Part shown: positions 33,401 to 43,100 of the stretch, in pieces
Layout of the letters: every line of letters starts with the position of its first letter
Position numbering within the stretch: the stretch's first letter is position 1
DNA from: Schistosoma haematobium
Lineage: Eukaryota > Platyhelminthes > Trematoda > Strigeidida > Schistosomatidae
DNA length: 64,000 bases
NCBI RefSeq assembly: GCF_000699445.3
Contig: NC_067199.1
Coordinates: 32,844,902 to 32,908,901 of the forward strand
Reading direction: 5' to 3'
Made by a program: the position numbers and the translations under genes
Notes under the pieces: model-generated
Database searches by the model: none
The model's input: the letters and a program-made list of their open reading frames with translations, nothing else
What the model was told of the DNA's origin: nothing

Positions 33401-34344
33401 ATAAACTTAAAGTGGGGTCCCGTTTTTCTCATCCAGTAGTCAGTCATTGGAACGCCTTACCCGAACAAGTGGTATCAGCCCCATCAGTGAATACTTTCAA
33501 GGAGAAGCTGGACCTTCACTGGAAAGCAGTGTGTCAGGATTAATACAGGTTCATCAACCTACTATCCTTATTACTGAAGACTGGGTTTCTGAGGGAAGGG
33601 AACGTAAAGTACCAGTAGAAATTTTGGAGAATTATAGATTTGGAGGAGAAACTACCTGAGTATTAAAAGGCGTTTCAAGTCAAATAGTTTTAATGAAATA
33701 AATATTTAGAAGCATATACAAAAAGATCTACAATCATACTCAAAGTAGCTTACCCTCTGAAATATTTAACTTCAAAGATAGGATAGGTTCATAGAAATGC
33801 GAGAAAAGCCGTCGAGCTACAAAATGATCACACTTTTCCTTTAAATAATCTATTAATTACAAAACGACATAAAGTCCAACCTTGATAGTCGAAATTAATA
33901 ATCCCAGAGTATACGTGTCCAATTCATTATATCGTATGAATAAATTTGCTGATAAGAGGGAGGATAAACAGGTATGAAAGTCAATGTTTGCCTCGACGAA
34001 ATTTGTCTAGAAGTTACTTAATTCATAGAAAATATAACCTACATCTAAAAATTCCCGCATCAATTTGTACACGGTCGACGGTTGTACCATTCTAGGTTTC
34101 ACATCCGTGATAAAACCTTCCCATAACTTTGTCAGACTCGGTATATCATGAACACCTATGTATATATTATTTTTATCAAGAAATTACCACTTAAAGAAAT
34201 GATAGTGGGGTGGTGATTAAGTATCTTTGTAATTTCTTAATACACATATATTAGGACACGAGATACCTGATGAAGTAGTTCAACTGCACACTTCCAAGGT
34301 TTATTAGCGAATTGTATGCCTTTGGGGAACATCCTTTAACGTTG
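27353..34344 (-). CDS. Unrecognised 358-residue protein, spliced gene (7 exons)
   Basis: Exons in transcription order: 34344-34267 (ATG at 34332), 34126-34043, 34006-33881, 33838-33754, 28969-28698, 28026-27676 and 27445-27353 (stop TAA at 27355-27353). Coding length is 1077 nt. Every join is in phase, although the acceptor of exon 2 is ambiguous (34126 or 34155). The first introns are very short (140, 36 and 42 nt), the fourth is 4.8 kb and holds an antisense CR1-like retrotransposon, and the rest are 0.2-0.7 kb. The product is rich in Leu, Phe and amphipathic helix-like stretches (PWKCAVELLHQ, TLGLLISTIK, DWIRLAYCLTVSGIVHK), as in a helical-repeat protein. It has a Ser-rich loop (SSKSPLSGSEDSSNSANIS), no signal peptide and no clear membrane segment. 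I do not recognise the family. As with the APBB-like gene, the ATG lies 12 nt after a splice acceptor with an in-frame stop between them. Confidence 0.62.
27676..28026 (-). CDS. Minus gene exon 6
   Basis: Acceptor tatacattccag and donor gtaagt, 117 codons in phase 0. It reads IDELWNSLASLYLRATDL, then the Ser-rich loop, then LTCLIFDRLATLCFYQSD and a final HPFVYHALFS. Confidence 0.72.
28698..28969 (-). CDS. Minus gene exon 5
   Basis: Acceptor ctttattatag and donor gtaagt. It starts with AC, which with the G of exon 4 gives Asp, then runs 90 codons. Contents include MELINRLEQLTNYWVTYL and FDPAHFLFDWIRLAYCLTV. Codon composition and length make this one of the firmest exons of the gene. Confidence 0.7.
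29452..30601 (+). pseudogene. CR1-like ORF1 remnant (PHD-like finger plus nucleic-acid-binding region)
   Basis: Reading frame 29452-29685 holds Cys/His spacing typical of a PHD finger, with its first Cys pair incomplete. From about 29651 the frame shifts and stays open to 30601 (KWTTVRRKRNERKK, then SLIIWNLEESKDN and RIRPDWPLEDRRMLL). One more frame change at the 3' end separates the usual terminal residues. CR1-clade ORF1 proteins chaperone the element RNA. This copy cannot make an intact one. Confidence 0.75.
30663..33543 (+). pseudogene. CR1-like ORF2 remnant (APE-type endonuclease and reverse transcriptase)
   Basis: Endonuclease about 30720-31400, linker, reverse transcriptase about 31930-32960, and the usual C-terminal region 33004-33543 (HLEYCIQAASPCL, LFRLPYDERLKRLNLF). 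It is broken by two in-frame nonsense codons and at least two frame changes, so it is inactive. Catalytic Asp pairs remain recognisable. Confidence 0.85.
33088..33148 (+). repeat. 12-bp direct repeats around a 37-bp insert inside the CR1-like ORF2
   Basis: GTCTGGTAAAGG occurs at 33088-33099 and 33137-33148 with 37 bases between. Removing the insert and one repeat restores a continuous reading (LVK followed by DTNSLECVQR). This looks like a small secondary insertion with a target-site duplication, or a tandem-type duplication. Confidence 0.6.
33754..33838 (-). CDS. Minus gene exon 4
   Basis: Acceptor ttatttaaag and donor gtaagc. It reads EKCDHFVARRLFSHFYEP then ILSLKLNISE, and ends in phase 1, completed by the first two bases of the next exon 4.8 kb away on the other side of the inserted retrotransposon. 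Confidence 0.62.
33881..34006 (-). CDS. Minus gene exon 3
   Basis: Acceptor aacttctag, 42 codons in phase 0. It reads TNFVEANIDFHTCLSSLL and later YNELDTYTLGLLISTIK. It is bounded by a 36-nt intron upstream and a 42-nt intron downstream. The downstream donor is the weak gttgga, but it is the only one that keeps the frame. Confidence 0.6.
34043..34126 (-). CDS. Minus gene exon 2
   Basis: It reads LWEGFITDVKPRM then VQPSTVYKLMREFLD, with donor gtaggt. The frame is open further upstream (VHDIPSLTK) to a better-looking acceptor at 34155, but that site does not match the phase of exon 1. Either 34126 is used or a small exon is missing. Confidence 0.55.
34267..34344 (-). CDS. Minus gene exon 1 (12-nt leader and start)
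   Basis: The acceptor tttttcag precedes 34344, and the donor gtatct follows 34267. ATG is at 34332-34330, and an in-frame TAA lies in the 12-nt leader. It encodes MFPKGIQFANKPWKCAVELL plus HQ, 22 codons, phase 0. Confidence 0.55.
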
Positions 34345-34634
34345 CTGAAAAACGAAAAAATATTAATTTTTGAACAAATAACATGTTTACTTCGAATAAA
34401 CGAATTGTTCTAAAAGAGGACTATGATTAGTAGTCTAGAATATAAATAGTATACTCCCGAACCTGTCATAGTTTTTTTAACCATGTACATCACACTGCTT
34501 TGAATATTTTTCTTTGATTTACTTACTAATAATCATATTACTAGTTCAACGTAAAGTTATCTTTAGTGTACACAATGCAAACCAATATGCACTACAACAG
34601 TTCGTATTACCTTCATGTAATCACTTTTGAAGAT

Positions 34635-35326
34635 ATGACATGCAAGGATATTTATCTCAGCTTATTTTGTAATATGCATGTAAGCTTCTTATAGTGAAAC
34701 TCCTGTTAAGAGCGGAAGTGTTGTAGATCCCGAAGAATGACACTTGCTTCTGTGAATTTCACAGGTCCATGCGACCCATACTCAGTGATCTTGTAGAGGA
34801 TACTTCGATGTTTTCATTAGCAATTCTACTAAGTACAGCCACATAAACATTTCGGTTTTATATATTGAGATCAGAATGAGGTGGTTCTGAGAAACTACTC
34901 TGCTTCGACATGCTGCATTCTGATATATCATAGTCCTTTTAGCCAGTTCATTTAAGTCACGAAGTTTATTTCTGCTTTTTAGACAAAATATTTACAACTC
35001 AAGAACATCTTTTTGAACGATGCATGGCAAATTGTGTCAAGTTAAAACTGTTATATGAGTCTTCTTTTCCGGAAAATATTCTTTTTAAGCATTTCACTTA
35101 TCACGCTGTACTTTCAATGTAAGCTTATCTCCTGATGAATGAGTCAATGTTAACATTGATTCATCGTGAAAATTTTCACGATTTCGCAAGTATGTCCACG
35201 CGTGAATGTGCAACGATTATTGTTTCTATAAGTGACTATACAGTCAAATTGCAAACCATTACTGCACACATAAAACTTTCGGTCCTAAATACTCAGCAAA
35301 CTTTCAAGCAAATTGGCAAAGATTGA
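34635..35326 (+). CDS. Small unrecognised 101-residue protein, 3 exons
   Basis: Proposed exons: 34635-34668, 34983-35118 and 35191-35326 (stop TGA), 306 nt in all, with phases matching. It starts MTCKDIYLSLFY and contains KIFTTQEHLFERCMANC and MSTRECATIIVSISDYTVK. The first donor is gtaata and the second gtaagc; the second intron is 72 nt. The protein is mainly helical in character, with no signal peptide. Size and composition would fit a subunit of a small coiled-coil complex, but I do not recognise it. The start lies about 290 bp from the minus gene start in the opposite direction, suggesting a shared bidirectional promoter. The last two exons are better supported than the first. Confidence 0.5.
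34983..35118 (+). CDS. Small gene exon 2
   Basis: Acceptor tctgctttttag and donor gtaagc. The open frame reads KIFTTQEHLFERCMANCVK then LLYESSFPENILFKHFTYHA. It joins exon 3 in phase (AT plus T gives Ile). Confidence 0.55.
35191..35326 (+). CDS. Small gene terminal exon 3
   Basis: Acceptor atttcgcaag. It reads MSTRECATIIVSISDYTVKL then QTITAHIKLSVLNTQQTFK and stops at TGA 35324-35326. The frame is also open upstream of the acceptor to a TAA at the intron start, which is why the ORF looks longer than the exon. Confidence 0.55.
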
Positions 35327-36092
35327 TATTTGCTAGGATATATATCCAATCTAACAACTCACAGAATGCAAGTCTGTCGACACTAAACGATTGAACAGCG
35401 TGGACCTTGACTGTTTGCCTAAAGATATATTTTCTGTCATTTTCAAATAGTCTAACTAAATACCACTAGACCCAAATGGCCTTGACCATCAGACTCGAAA
35501 TACGCAGAGTAAAGTTATATTGTGTTGATACAACAGATTTAAACACAGCTAAAACTACCTAACCCTACGGTAAATAGAATAGTTATTCACTAGACTCTTC
35601 CCTCAACTAAATATACACCAAGTTACCTCACAAAAAACACCTTATGATAAGTTTGCATGCAACTTTAACGACCTTAACAGTTTTTATATGAACTCCATTG
35701 CAGTCATCAGTGCTAATTATAAAGAGTAGTCAGGTGGAAATTAACTTTACACAAACTATCCACAACACCTGATCAGCGTTCCAGAACATTTTATCCCGAA
35801 ATTACAAAAAAACCTGAGAAATTAATTGATCATATCTACCCAAAAGTGTTTAAAGTACTCCGGTGTATTCAGAGTGCCAATATATGTAATGCACATGACA
35901 GTGCAATCTGAAGATCTATTAAAAATCTCAACTACAATAGCGTGATCTGTCCCACCTTGAGGCGTGACACGAAAAATACATAAATTTCAGAATAAAGCAT
36001 TCTGTGCCATTCCCTTCCAATTTAGTAGTACCATACAAATTGACAACTAAATTAATGATCACTCGTTACTTAAAAGTATTCCGACATTCGAT

Positions 36093-38150
36093 TGCTTTCA
36101 GTGCCCCTGCTGGAATGTTGTCCGGTCCCGCTGCTTTGCCTCTCTTGACCTGCCTAATGGCCATGCTAATGTCCTCAATTGTTGGTGGGCCAACATCGAT
36201 TGGGAGGTCCGTGGGTGCTGCTTCAATGTTGGATGGGTTCAGTGTGACTGGTCGATTGAAGAGTTCTCCGAAGTGTTCTACCCATCTGTTTCGTTGTTCT
36301 TCAATGTTGGTGATTACTTTGCCTTCCTTGTTTTTCACTGGTCGCTCCGGTTTACGGTGATTTCCAGAGAGTTTCTTAGTTATGTCGTACAGTTGTCTCA
36401 TGTTTCCTCCTCTTTCAGCCTTTTCTGCCGTCATTGCTTAATCCTACACATATTTACATTTGTCGGTTTTGATTATCCTCTTCAACTGCCTGTTTACTTC
36501 TGTGTATTCAGCTTGTGCCTTGGCTTTTTCTGCTCTTGTTCGGCTGGTATTGATTGCTGCCTTCTTGTTCCTTCTTTCTTGAATCTTATCCAGTGTATCA
36601 ACAGTGATCCATTACTTGTGATGGTGTTTCTTGTGGCCTAGGACCTCATGACATGTTGAAGTGATTGCATCCCTTATCCCTTTCAAGTTGCTCTCCATAG
36701 TAGTTTCTTCACCATTCAGTAGATCGTGAAGGGCCTGAAACTTATTGCTGAGGACTATCTTGAATTTGTTGAGTTTGTCAGTATCCTGAAGAAAGGCCGT
36801 ATTGAACTTTTGTGATATTGTCCGCCCCGTTTTACAATACTTCTTGAGTTTCAATCTCATCTTGGCGACCAGCAAGTGATGATCTGATGCTATATCAGCT
36901 CCTCTCTTGGTTCTCACGTCCTCTATAGTCCTCCTGAACGTTTTGTTGATGCGAATATGGTCGATTTGGTTTTGTGTAGAGTGATCCGGTGAAGTCCATG
37001 TGGTTTCGTGAATGCGTTTATGTGGGAATATAGTGTCTCCACTGACCAGTTTATTGAAGGCATAAAGGTTTGCAAATCTCTCACCATTTTCGTTCCTTTC
37101 TCCCAGTCCATGTCGTCACATGACGTCTTCATATCCGTTGCTGTTCACCCCCAACCTTGGCCTTTAAATCTCCGATCAGAATGGTCAGGTTTTTTGTTGA
37201 GCACTTCTCGATGATTGACCGCAGCCTATCGTAGAATTAATCTTTAACGTCTTCATTTTTGTCGTTGGTAGGCGCATAGCATTAGATGATGTTCATTGTA
37301 AAGAGGAAGACCAAACAACACATCATGTCGAGAAATGGAGACAGACATGAGGGGAATCAACAAGAATCGGATATAACTAGAAAGGAAAGCCTAGGACAGA
37401 GTGGGATGGAGAATGCTGGTCGGCGGCCTATGCTCCATTGGGAGTAATAGGCTTGAGTAAGTAAGTAGGTTTATGCTCCTGGGTCAATGGGATTCCCATC
37501 CTGTAAGTGCATTTTGTGCTTGCTTGGACAACATCAATGTAACTCCTTGTGTGCGTGGGACATTTTCTTTTTCATGGCAGGAGTATAGTAGAAGCTCCCT
37601 TGAAGCTAGTCGTTGTTGTCCAATTTGCCTCCAATGTGTTTCACTATTCCCAAGCACTTTCAGATTGCATTTTTCTATTTCTGCAGCAATTTGGAAAACT
37701 CTCCCGGTCTCCCACATTGTAAGGTCATTCCATGTACCTGAATTAATAGTTGCTCTGGTTGTCAGAAGGGGCATCAGACTCGTGACTTCCGAAGGAACTC
37801 GGCTTTGAGCATGAGGCCTCACAACTCATTTAAATGAACTAATTTTTCCGGTTAGCGTTTGTTTAACGATTTGGTTTTCTACGGGATAGGGTCGCTAACC
37901 GCATACCCAACCCTTCGCTTTTATTTGAGCTTCAGGTCGACGGTAATCCCAGAGGAGCTCCAGGCGGGGTGAAAGATCTCTCCCTTCATCAATAATTATC
38001 CTCAGTCTCAGCGCCTTCTTGATCGACCCTTCCATTCACTCCCTAAATAACCAACCTACCCATCGAATCCACTCTTTTTCACTTGCCACTGTCGGACATG
38101 GTTCTTCTTTCCCCACCCCACCATCTCTCAACTGCTCTCCTATTAGTCCC
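36093..38150 (-). mobile_element. RTE-like non-LTR retrotransposon, 5' leader and endonuclease kept, most of RT and the 3' end missing
   Basis: On the minus strand: an untranslated leader from about 38150 to 37810, the ORF start near 37822 (TMWETGRVFQIAAEIEKCN, LKVLGNSETHW), endonuclease pieces at 37270-37130 (TILIGDL), a middle section at 36917-36612 (RGADIASDHHLLVAKM) and the beginning of the reverse transcriptase at 36434-36093 (VKRGKAAGPDNIPAGALKA). Homology stops there. Several frame changes and stops (for example TGA in the endonuclease near 37128) make it a pseudogene. Loss of the 3' side is opposite to the usual 5' truncation of such elements. The family matches the schistosome SR2/RTE group in layout. 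Confidence 0.78.
37293..37465 (+). mobile_element. RTE-like 3' end nested in the opposite orientation inside the RTE copy
   Basis: Plus-strand sequence with a terminal gagtaagtaagtagg tail, unlike the minus-strand endonuclease on both sides. The flanking element reads GWESH up to 37484 and resumes with the TMNII codons near 37297, so the piece sits inside the endonuclease with roughly 30 bp of host element lost. No target-site duplication was seen. Confidence 0.55.
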
Positions 38151-40108
38151 ATTGATAAAAAATCAAATGAACAACATTATTAAGAGGCCTGTCATGACTA
38201 TTGTTTTGTCAAATATCACATGACAAGATCAGTCTAGAAGTGACTGTAAATATTAGAAGCCATAGCCAATAAACTAGCAATATCTTAAGTATAGTAAGTC
38301 GTATGACAGTATTCTACAGGTCAAGTTGAAACTATTAATAAAAAGAATATGAATATACATATTGTATAGTCATGTGGTGGCATTGGGCCCTAACCACACA
38401 ATCCTTAAAGCTGAACACTAGACAAACGGGAAACTAGATACCGATCGTCGTCAGGGTTAAGGATAACCAATGGGTATTAATCGGTTGCACGTCATGGATT
38501 GGCCTATGAGACAGTGACTGCACTCTATTTCTTGTACCTTCTCTTGCTAATATATTTCTGCAATCACGTTTTTCGTGTTGTACAGTCATCAAAGTAACCA
38601 CAGCACCTGGATACGACGAAAAGTTAATTCACATTGAGAATTAGCCGTAGGGTGTGACTTTTATGCAAGCTTGTTAGTCTCAACATTCCGGGCCAACTGG
38701 AGTGGTCCTCCAATCATCGATATGGATCACCTACGTTGGTGATTTAAGGACGTGTAACGACTCAAGCTGATTGGCCGAAAGGTGACCACAATCATCTACG
38801 CAAATGTCAGAACATTATAGCTCAAGTATTCATTCATTTCCTTATTTTGTATAGACATCATATTTCCTGTTATTTTGTGTTGAATGTTGAAAAGTTTTGT
38901 ATCTAAAAACATAACCCCGTGCTCCACTACATATTGCCCCATGGTCTAAGTAGGGACTTATTCACTACGAGTCTGTATTCTTTTATCAATGAAACGAGGT
39001 ATATCCACCGGCTTGAAAGAGTCATGCCACCAATTTTATGTTGGATTCGCTACATCGCTCAAGTGACCCGTTGCGTGCCAATTCTCACACTATGAATGAA
39101 GAGCTGAAAGTGGATAGAAATTATGATGGACAAAAGTAAAAAATAATAAAGGCATTGAAGGTACTAGCGTTTCAGAACACTTTAAACTCCCTTTTGTGAT
39201 TTTGAGATTGAATGGACAGCCTTCCTGTTTCCTACTTCAGCTTTCATTTCATTATTCAAACCCATTCCATCTTAATACACTACACAACGGATTGTTCTTT
39301 GTTTCTGCAATTCCTTTGCGGATCTTTTAGCTGCAATTAGGTCTATTGATAGTACCTAACATAAAGCTTACATGCTAATTAAACATAAATTTGTTTGTTA
39401 AACTGCAAACATTCGAGCCTTGCTGAGGATGTACATCCACCTATCATTCTGCTAGTCTTTTTTGTTGTTTTCAGCATCACAATAGCATGCACCTATGAAG
39501 CTTTTATACTAAACTGATACCAAACCTATACGTTTGTCGAGGTTCTAGGTTATACCTTCTCGTAGTTACTCCAATACATTTATAAAATTACTAAACATTT
39601 ATATATATTATGATATGATAGTTTAAACCACTTAATGTATAGTAGTTTAATCCTCGGTTTTCTATGACTAGGCAACAATGATCTGAACTCCCGGGGCTGA
39701 CTTGCGTACGCTTTATGCCTCAGTATCGTAACTACTCTTCTGAGTATCGCGAGACTTTCTCTAAATAGTTATGTTCTGTTTTTAAGAAGGAACCCTAAAT
39801 GACTGTGTTTATCAAATTTAGCCAGCAAGCACGATTTACAAAGAGGCAATAATAGGTCATAAGTAATCACACATCATTGTAAATGGAGGAAATAAAGTGT
39901 AGCGTAGGCTTTTTCAGCATCCGATTTGTAGTTGAATCAAATGTCAAGTGATGGTCTCAGACCACGATCTCTGTAAGGTTTTACTTCAGTCACTTCGGAG
40001 AAATTTGTAGATCACTAATGTAGGTGACCTATGCGGTTTATCGAGGTCTAATTGAGTTGGACAGTAGTGGTGTGATCTCTTAGCTTACGTCGAAGTCATG
40101 CTTTGCAG
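38151..40108. other. Intergenic, probably repeats
   Basis: Moderately GC-rich blocks at 38340-38800 look repetitive; cgtagggtgtgact at 38646 recurs at 26930 as catagggtgtgact. A possible short exon at 39932-39979 (MSSDGLRPRS before gtaagg) could belong to the KY-like 5' end but could not be joined in phase. Confidence 0.35.
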
Positions 40109-40194
40109 TTTGATAATGCTGTTTCTGCAACACCTTTTCACTCGGAGATTCCAAACTCGGTACGCCCGGAAGTCGAGAATGAAGGAGCTTGCAG
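40109..40194 (+). CDS. KY-like candidate upstream exon
   Basis: Acceptor atgctttgcag and donor gtatat. It reads FDNAVSATPFHSEIPNS then VRPEVENEGAC and ends in phase 2. The AG it contributes joins C at 40932 to make Ser. A second frame through the same bases opens with an ATG and a hydrophobic stretch (see rejected items). No homology anchors it. Confidence 0.35.
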
Positions 40195-43100
40195 GTATAT
40201 TTCGTAGGTGGTCTATGTGTCGAGAAGTATATAAACTATTCTGGCTAGTTGTTGCAGGGGTGCTTAAAACGACGTACCCAATGGTGATCTTATCCGGATC
40301 CTTGACCAGTCTCTTTCAGCTACAAGGTGCCAAGCAAAAGCAAAAAGGTCGAAATCAATGCTAGGAATTACAGAAAAACTGGTGAGAAGTTATGAATGAA
40401 CCAATCAGATATAAGATGACAAATCTTGGATATGACGCTAAATCCATTCATCCATTTAGCCTAATGCCGTTTTGGAATTTCAGATGATGTCAGTCCGTGG
40501 TGAAGACCCTTATTCTAGTTTTCAACTTTAACTATCAATTTTAAATCATAATTATAATTTCTTACATTGGTTTATAATTATCGTTTAGCCCTAGTAGGTA
40601 GATGGACATTCTCAAGGTCACTTTGGCGTCGCTCAAAGGTCGTCCGTAAATTATAGTCTCGCCGAAATATTTCTTTTGGGGACCTACTTTTCATTACAGT
40701 TTGCACCTTGGTATCTAAGTTTGAGTGGTGGCAGAGGATTCTTGGTTTTCACATAAACTAAACCTATGGAGGACAATGCATAAGTGAAAACAGAACCATA
40801 ACATCTTTAGTAAATAAGAATATTATCTATTCATATTAGCAAACGTAGGACGAAGTGCCAATTTTTTGTTCTGTTGTCTCAACTTGTAGGTTGCACTGAA
40901 AAGGCGCCTGGTTCGACGTTCATGCTACTAGCGGGTGTGATAATGATATGAAGGCCCCCGAAGGTTTCCGGCTGCCTAACCCAATTGATTTCGAGACTCA
41001 TCCTCCACCAGAGTTGCCAAAATACTTAAAGCATCAGGTTTACGATAAACCTGAGGTGTTTGCGAAAGTAGACAGTCATGCAACCCAGGTATATTTCCTT
41101 CTTACTACGCAGCCCAAATCGTATCCTAAGCTTCATATACTAGTCTGATATATTTTCTTTTTTTATTTTCTAGGTTGCAGAGTATCAACATCCCACATTC
41201 AGGGACCTGATGTGGGATTTGCTATATCGGTACAAATTAGATGAATTAGAAAGGGCTCGTGTAATATTCCGATGGATGACTGCGAAGGATATGCAGAATA
41301 TCCACTTCGAAAATGTCCCTCCCAATTCTCCGGAAGACGTTCTCATGTCCTTCAGCACCAACCGCGGCACGTTTTCCAGGATGTACGAAGTAATGTGCAA
41401 GTAGGTCTTTCAATTTTCCATATTTTGTCAGTTATTCTGAAATTCACTGTGTCACCGTTAGTGGATATGCCAAAGGCGTTGATTACCTTCCTGGTGACAA
41501 ATTTTGTGGTCTTCCTCCCAATCATTCATGGAATGTCATTTATATTCGAGGATCTTGGCAGCTTGTTGATGTTCATTGGGCGGCTCGTTACCTAAGTTCG
41601 GGAAAAAATGTACCTGAGAATGTTGTCTATGAGTATGACGATTTTTACTTCATGATGGAGCCTCAGCAGGTTTGTTTGATATGTTTCTATTAAGCTTTTC
41701 TGTGTTTGTTTTTTGGATACTGGTCATTTCTTTCATCGTTCTGATCTGTAGCACCCAATGACACCCGATTTGACTTTATTTCCTCGAATTTTTTTTTCTT
41801 TCAAACAAATACGCTGTTCTAGCTAGTTAGTTTTGTAGCACATCTAAGCTCAGTATTCATATCTCCGAGTCATTACTTTTTATGCAGTATTTTGTTAATG
41901 TTAAGCACCTGCCAATTCTGGTCGATAATGTGGATGACAGGTTTCATGTCCTTCATTTTGGGTTAAGCTGTCAGTTGAAACATTTAAATGTTTTCATCTA
42001 TATCACTGATATCCAACATATGTTACGGAGTGTCATTTACCTTCACTCTAATTCCTCATTTATCGTTCCGAATACCCAAAATGACAATCAAACCATATAA
42101 TAGATTGTATAACATAATGTTATTTAATAATATACTGAATCAAATTGTGGGGAAAAATGCAGTCGTAGAAAGCAAATATGAAGCTCATAAAATATTGAGA
42201 TTAACCAGCTTAGATATTGTACTCGATTCACTCGGAAATCTCCCTGTTTATGTGTGGGTTAAGTACAATATTTCAACTAGCGATCACATTTTTTCGACAA
42301 ATTTAAGCTATGCCCTCGAATGACCTCAACATCTAAAACCGTTTCAGTCAATTATAAAACAGCTACGGAAAATAAATGGTTTATTATAAAAGGGAATTTA
42401 CTTAGCATATATCAATTTTACGTCTCTAATAAACTTGTCTTCCAAAAGATTTTCTGTGGTGAAATCGGCTGAGATTTAGTAACAATAGTGTGTATCCAGA
42501 TTTAGTGTTATCTAAAAACCGTAATTAATAATAAGATTAGTATAAACTCGATCTAACCGATCAGTTATTAAAACTAATTATGTAAGTATAATGATAAAAA
42601 TGAAAAATATAATTGTTATTTTGGCCTAAGCAGATGGCCAAAGCAAAAAATGGTGATACAGTCAGTTTAGTCTCAAAAATTTGATTCGTTGATGCTAATT
42701 TTTGGTTTTCGCTGTTAGGAGAATAGGTTCAATAGAGCTCGATAGACATCTTTAAAACCTACCTTTGCATGAACGCTGTGTTAGAATAAAACTTCGCTCC
42801 ATTACTGTGTACCATGATATTTGGATTGTGGTTTAGTGCAGTTCAGTTCATTTTGTCCCAAATTACCCTCACAATTGTATATAATACACAATGAGGAATA
42901 TCTTAATATACGTAAGGCTTTGGAATATACCATTGCTATTATTTTTTATTTATTTTAACACATAGTGGTACAAGGAGGCACCAAATACATATGCGCCATA
43001 TAAATTTCATTTGATACCACTGCTATGTAAAAAAGGCATTACTTCTGCCTGCATTAAGCCTATACTTCTGTGACTGAGTCAGCCTAGTTTGCAGATATCA

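Larger units (their letters stand above)
29440..33545 (+). mobile_element. Decayed CR1-like non-LTR retrotransposon, antisense in an intron of the minus gene
   Basis: Order: a PHD/zinc-finger-like start of ORF1 (29452-29620, with CDDCKEWYHKMC and WLCMFC), the rest of ORF1 in another frame (to about 30600, with an RNA-binding-like end), an endonuclease domain (30663-31400: NARSLRNK, TETWF, IGDFNAPHIKW, NSDHVVIHF), a reverse transcriptase (31850-32960: PGKAPGPDGLHP, NYRPVSL, FIDFSKAFDKVPH, SGVPQGTILGP) and a C-terminal tail ending in TAA at 33541-33543. Breaks: a frame change near 29650-29690, one near 30597, TAA at 31743-31745, a frame change near 31840, TGA at 32384-32386, a frame change near 32960 and a 49-bp duplication/insertion at 33100-33148. 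The active-site box reads FFEDD instead of FADD. The 5' end is cut inside the zinc finger, as expected for target-primed insertion. The 3' UTR limit is uncertain; it may run to about 33700. Confidence 0.88.

Noticed and set aside
36004..37808. Plus-strand ORFs over the RTE-like region
   Set aside because: Shadows of the minus-strand element, whose conserved motifs read on the minus strand.
40098..40364. ORF starting MLCSLIMLFLQ with signal-peptide-like hydrophobicity
   Set aside because: Contains a likely exon (40109-40194) read in another frame and a gtatat donor. A secreted two-exon protein cannot be excluded, but nothing supports it beyond the frame.
41882..42323. Two ORFs (72 and 111 codons) after the KY-like exon at 41669
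   Set aside because: They lie in the intron; homology passes directly from EPQQ to AVYSHFPEDQ at 43248.
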